Origin: REEB95 sp035934235
GTDB lineage: Bacteria; Pseudomonadota; Alphaproteobacteria; ATCC43930; CGMCC-115725
Direction: 5' to 3'
Assembly (NCBI GenBank): GCA_035934235.1
Contig: DASYYB010000052.1
Span: 1 to 36,669 of the forward strand
Length of the DNA stretch: 36,669 nt
Of the stretch, positions 33,749 to 36,669 are shown piece by piece. Positions within the stretch are counted from its first letter, which is position 1; every line of letters starts with the position of its first letter. Under the pieces are notes generated by a model that saw only the letters and a list, made by a program, of their open reading frames with translations, had not been told where the DNA came from and ran no database searches. The translations under genes and the position numbers were made by a program.

Positions 33749-34611
33749 CGCGCTTCGAGTTTTTTGCCGAGGCGGCCGGCGAGGTCCTGGATGTATTGCC
33801 ACGCCACGCGGCCCGAGCGCGCACCGCGGGTGATCGCCCATTCCTGCGATTCCGCTTTGAGCTTGTCGGCCGGATAGTCGAGGCCGTAGCGCGCGGCATA
33901 GCCGCGGATCATCGCCTGATAGGTTTCCTGGTCGCAAGCATGGAAGCCGAGCCAGAGACCGAAGCGATCCGAGAGCGAGACTTTTTCCTCGACGGCTTCG
34001 CCCGGCATGATCGCGGTCGAGCGTTCGTTCTCGATCATGTCGCGCGCCAGCAAGTGGCGGCGGTTTGATGTCGCATACAGCACGACATTGTCGGGCCGGC
34101 CTTCGATGCCGCCTTCGAGCACGGCCTTGAGCGACTTGTAGCTGGCGTCCTGCGCGTCGAACGACAGATCATCGCAGAACAGAATGCAACGTCGCTTGGT
34201 GGTGCGGAGCTTCGACAGCAGAACGGGCAGGGACGGGATGTCCTCGCGGTGGATCTCGACCAGAACCAGCGTTCGCGGCCGCTCCTTGTTGACCGTCGCG
34301 TGCACCGCCTTGACCAGCGACGACTTGCCCATGCCGCGCGCGCCCCACAGCAGCACGTTGTTGGCGGGCAGGCCCTTGGCGAAACGTTGCGTGTTGTCGA
34401 GCAGGATGTCGCGCACGCGTTCGACGCCTTGCAGCAGCTCGATGTCGACGCGGTTCACCGTCTTCACCGGCTCGAGCCATTGGCCTTCGGCATGCCAAAT
34501 GAAGGCGTCGGCGGCCTCGAAATCGACCGACGGATAGGCCTTCGGTGCGAGCCGCTCAAGGGAGTCGGCGATGCGTTGCAACAGCGTGTCGTGGCTCTTG
34601 TCGGCGCTCAT
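33745..34611 (-). CDS. DUF815-family ATP-binding protein
   Basis: The 288-residue cytoplasmic P-loop protein has Walker A GARGMGKSS (90-98), Walker B CILFCDDLSFD (about 141-151), then a sensor-like LYATSNRRHL. The layout is AAA-like, and the text DPLQGVER-type (QGVERVRDILLDNTQRFAKG) before the P-loop is a DUF815 mark. The family is conserved in alphaproteobacteria between the LytM gene and yajC; its role is unknown. The gene is convergent with the LytM gene, the two stop codons overlapping by three bases, and is divergent from yajC. Confidence 0.9.
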   Translation of the reverse strand: MSADKSHDTLLQRIADSLERLAPKAYPSVDFEAADAFIWHAEGQWLEPVKTVNRVDIELLQGVERVRDILLDNTQRFAKGLPANNVLLWGARGMGKSSLVKAVHATVNKERPRTLVLVEIHREDIPSLPVLLSKLRTTKRRCILFCDDLSFDAQDASYKSLKAVLEGGIEGRPDNVVLYATSNRRHLLARDMIENERSTAIMPGEAVEEKVSLSDRFGLWLGFHACDQETYQAMIRGYAARYGLDYPADKLKAESQEWAITRGARSGRVAWQYIQDLAGRLGKKLEAR

Positions 34612-34755
34612 GGAAGGGGTGATAAGCCTTTGGTCGAGAGGGAAAATTTCGCCGCGACCCTAAGCGCGCGGACACGCGCCGTCAACCGCGACCTCGCCTT
34701 GCGCTTTCAACCTAAGTCCATTACCAATGCGCTCCACATCGCGCGGGAGTCCGAT

Positions 34756-35160
34756 ATGTTCTTGATTTCACCGGCCTATGCGCAGGCGGCCGGAGGCGGC
34801 AGCGCAAGTTCGATCATGCAGATGGCGCCGCTGGCCCTGATCTTCGTCGTCTTCTATTTCTTCCTCATCCGGCCGCAGCAGAAGAAGGCGAAAGAGACCA
34901 AGGCGATGCTGTCGGCTCTCCGCCGCGGCGACCGCGTCATCACCGGCGGCGGCATCGTCGGTACCGTCGCCAAGGTGGTGAATGACGACGAGGTGCTGGT
35001 CGACATCGCCGAAAACACCCGCGTGCGCGTCGTGCGCAGCACCATCGTCAACGTGCTCGCAAAGACTGCGCCGGCGGCCGGCGCCAAGGATAACGGCGGC
35101 GACGGCGATGACGCCGCGGCCAAGGACGAAACCAAGGACGGCGCCAAAGCCGGCGGCTAG
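34756..35160 (+). CDS. yajC: Sec translocase accessory subunit YajC
   Basis: The 134-residue single-pass protein belongs to the SecDF-YajC complex, which assists Sec export. It starts MFLISPAYAQAAGGGSASS, then has a transmembrane helix (about 22-41), the hallmark FFLIRPQQKKAKE, and GDRVITGGGIVGTVAKV with a short beta domain. The C-terminus is Ala/Gly/Asp-rich. GGGAG (34745-34749) supports this ATG. A tentative -35/-10 pair (TTGCGC, 17 bases, TACCAA) lies just upstream. secD starts three bases after its stop. Confidence 0.94.
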   Translation: MFLISPAYAQAAGGGSASSIMQMAPLALIFVVFYFFLIRPQQKKAKETKAMLSALRRGDRVITGGGIVGTVAKVVNDDEVLVDIAENTRVRVVRSTIVNVLAKTAPAAGAKDNGGDGDDAAAKDETKDGAKAGG

Positions 35161-35163
35161 CGT

Positions 35164-36669
35164 ATGCTGTATTTTCAGACGTGGAAGGTCGCCCTGATCC
35201 TGGCGGTTTGTGCGCTGGGGGTTATCTTCACGCTGCCCAATGCCTTCACGACGCAGACGGTGGAGAGCTGGCCGAGCTTCTTCCCGAAGCATCAGGTAAG
35301 CCTCGGCCTCGATTTGCGCGGCGGCTCGTACCTTCTGCTCGAAGTCGACACCGCGTCGGTCGAGCGCGACCGGCTCAACAACCTGGTCGACGAGTTGCGC
35401 ACCGCGCTGATCGCCAGCCATGTCGGCTATACCAATCTCGGCGTTGCCAGCGATCACGTATCGGTCAAGCTGACCGACGCCTCGAAATACCAGGAAGTGC
35501 ACGACGCCGTCGTCAAATTCGATCCCGATCTTCAGTTCACGACCGAATCCGACGGCACGATTACCCTGAAGCCGACCGCCGAAGCCGTCCAGAAACGGCA
35601 ACAATCGGCGGTCGACCAATCGATCGAGATCGTGCGCCGCCGCATCGACGAAACCGGCACGCGCGAAACGACCATCCAGCGCGAAGGCGACAAGCGCATC
35701 CTCATCGAGCTGCCGGGCGTCAGCAATCCCGAGCACGTCAAGGCGCTGCTCGGCAAGACAGCGCGGCTGACCTTCCAAATGGTCGATTCGAATGCGTCGG
35801 CCGATGAAGCGCGCGCCGGCCGCGTGCCGCCGGGCGATGAATTCCTGCCAGCGGCGGAAACCCGTCCCGGGCTGCCGACTGGCTACGTCGTGCGCCGCCG
35901 CGCGCTGGTGTCGGGCGACATGCTGACGGATGCACAGCCGACCTTCCAGGAAAACGAACCGGTGGTGTCGTTCAAATTCGATTCCATCGGCGCCCGGCGT
36001 TTCGCGGAAGCGACCAAGGAAAACGTCGGCAAATTGTTTGCCATCGTGCTCGACAACAAGGTGATCAGCGCGCCGGTGATCCGCGAACCGATCTTGGGCG
36101 GCCAGGGCGTGATCAGCGGCAGCTTCACCGCGCAGTCGGCGAACGATCTGGCGTTGCTGCTGCGCGCCGGCGCGCTGCCGGCGCCGCTGACCGTGATCGA
36201 AGAACGCAGCGTCGGCCCCGATCTCGGCGCGGATTCGATCCGCGAAGGCACGACCTCGTGCATCGTCGGCGTCATCCTGGTCGTCCTGTTCATGGTCGTG
36301 TTCTACGGCCTGTTCGGAATCTTTGCCGACGTCGCGCTGTTCTTCAATCTGTGCATCATGATGGCGGCGCTGACGCTGCTGGGCGCGACGCTGACGCTGC
36401 CCGGCATCGCCGGCATCGCCCTCACCTTGGGCATGGCGGTCGACGCGAACGTGCTGATCTACGAGCGCATCCGCGAGGAAGTGCGCGGCGGCCGCTCGCT
36501 GATCTCGTCGCTGCAAGCTGGCTTCGAGCGCGCCTTCGGCACCATTCTGGACAGCCACGTCACGACTCTCGTTGCCGGAGCCCTCATGTTCTGGCTCGGC
36601 TCCGGCCCGGTGAAGGGTTTCGCCGTGACGTTGAGCATCGGCGTGCTGACGTCGCTGTTCTCGGCCATC
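35164..36669 (+). CDS. secD: Protein translocase subunit SecD, 3' end cut by window
   Basis: The first 502 residues are seen, with no stop before the window end; the family is usually a little longer, so only the end is missing. TM1 lies at about 8-26, followed by the GLDLRGG signature (48-54). The large periplasmic domain includes SIEIVRRRIDETGTRETTIQ and IVLDNKVISAPVI. The RND-like membrane half includes GMAVDANVLIYERIREEVRG. SecD with SecF uses the proton gradient to pull exported proteins into the periplasm. The Shine-Dalgarno is not strong; translation is probably coupled to yajC. Confidence 0.96.
   Translation, partial: MLYFQTWKVALILAVCALGVIFTLPNAFTTQTVESWPSFFPKHQVSLGLDLRGGSYLLLEVDTASVERDRLNNLVDELRTALIASHVGYTNLGVASDHVSVKLTDASKYQEVHDAVVKFDPDLQFTTESDGTITLKPTAEAVQKRQQSAVDQSIEIVRRRIDETGTRETTIQREGDKRILIELPGVSNPEHVKALLGKTARLTFQMVDSNASADEARAGRVPPGDEFLPAAETRPGLPTGYVVRRRALVSGDMLTDAQPTFQENEPVVSFKFDSIGARRFAEATKENVGKLFAIVLDNKVISAPVIREPILGGQGVISGSFTAQSANDLALLLRAGALPAPLTVIEERSVGPDLGADSIREGTTSCIVGVILVVLFMVVFYGLFGIFADVALFFNLCIMMAALTLLGATLTLPGIAGIALTLGMAVDANVLIYERIREEVRGGRSLISSLQAGFERAFGTILDSHVTTLVAGALMFWLGSGPVKGFAVTLSIGVLTSLFSAI

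Noticed and set aside
34768..36558. A 596-codon open frame on the minus strand opposite yajC and secD.
   Set aside because: It lies wholly antisense to two well-recognised genes and has the Arg/Ala/Gly/His-rich composition of a GC-rich shadow frame. No domain was recognised.

Overview
The window is an ordinary, gene-dense piece of an alphaproteobacterial chromosome. The base composition is strongly GC-rich with GC-ending codons. The gene order is typical of Hyphomicrobiales and Rhodospirillales: pcm-like/tolC/popZ/valS, erpA-xth beside dgt-argS-SPOR-nagZ, then scpAB-tat-serS-surE-pcm-lytM, and yajC-secD. I cannot name the genus from sequence alone. I found no IS element, prophage, integrase, CRISPR array, rRNA or plasmid-type gene. 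No gene-free stretch exceeds 300 bases; the longest (19461-19701) is described below.

Layout. 1-189 is the tail of an RND efflux permease, followed by a small membrane protein. 633-2517 (minus) is a sulfur pair, cysK then sseA, divergent from a tiny lipoprotein gene that conventional gene calling can miss. 2840-5219 holds a small membrane protein, an ADP-ribose pyrophosphatase, a proline-rich secreted protein, a 2OG-Fe(II) oxygenase and a DUF2934 protein. 5244-5951 is a SAM methyltransferase whose 5' end appears to be cut by an in-frame amber codon. It is followed by minus-strand tRNA-Asn and tRNA-Cys. 6394-11817 is a degenerate PCMT, TolC, PopZ-like protein and ValS. 11825-14255 holds an isochorismatase-like hydrolase, a GYD protein, an HD-domain protein with a two-metal ligand pattern, and GreB. 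14311-18752 holds IlvD, a GT22-family membrane mannosyltransferase and an EpmB/KamA-type radical SAM enzyme. 18900-20403 holds an outer-membrane barrel-like protein and a PEP-CTERM exosortase substrate behind an AT-rich leader.

From 21747 to 33748, twelve genes are packed head to tail, nearly all with overlapping or touching stop and start codons: dgt, argS, SPOR, nagZ, M50 protease, scpA, scpB, tatB, tatC, serS, surE, pcm, and after a 9-base gap a LytM lipoprotein. They mix nucleotide control, tRNA charging, cell-wall recycling and division, chromosome condensation and protein export. The usual tatA between scpB and tatB is absent. A DUF815 ATPase converges on this block, and yajC-secD (truncated by the window end) begins the Sec accessory operon.

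No clearly new multi-gene system stood out. The items most worth checking are the amber-interrupted methyltransferase, the missing tatA, the PEP-CTERM gene with its unusual leader, and the HD protein that could be an oxygenase rather than a phosphohydrolase.
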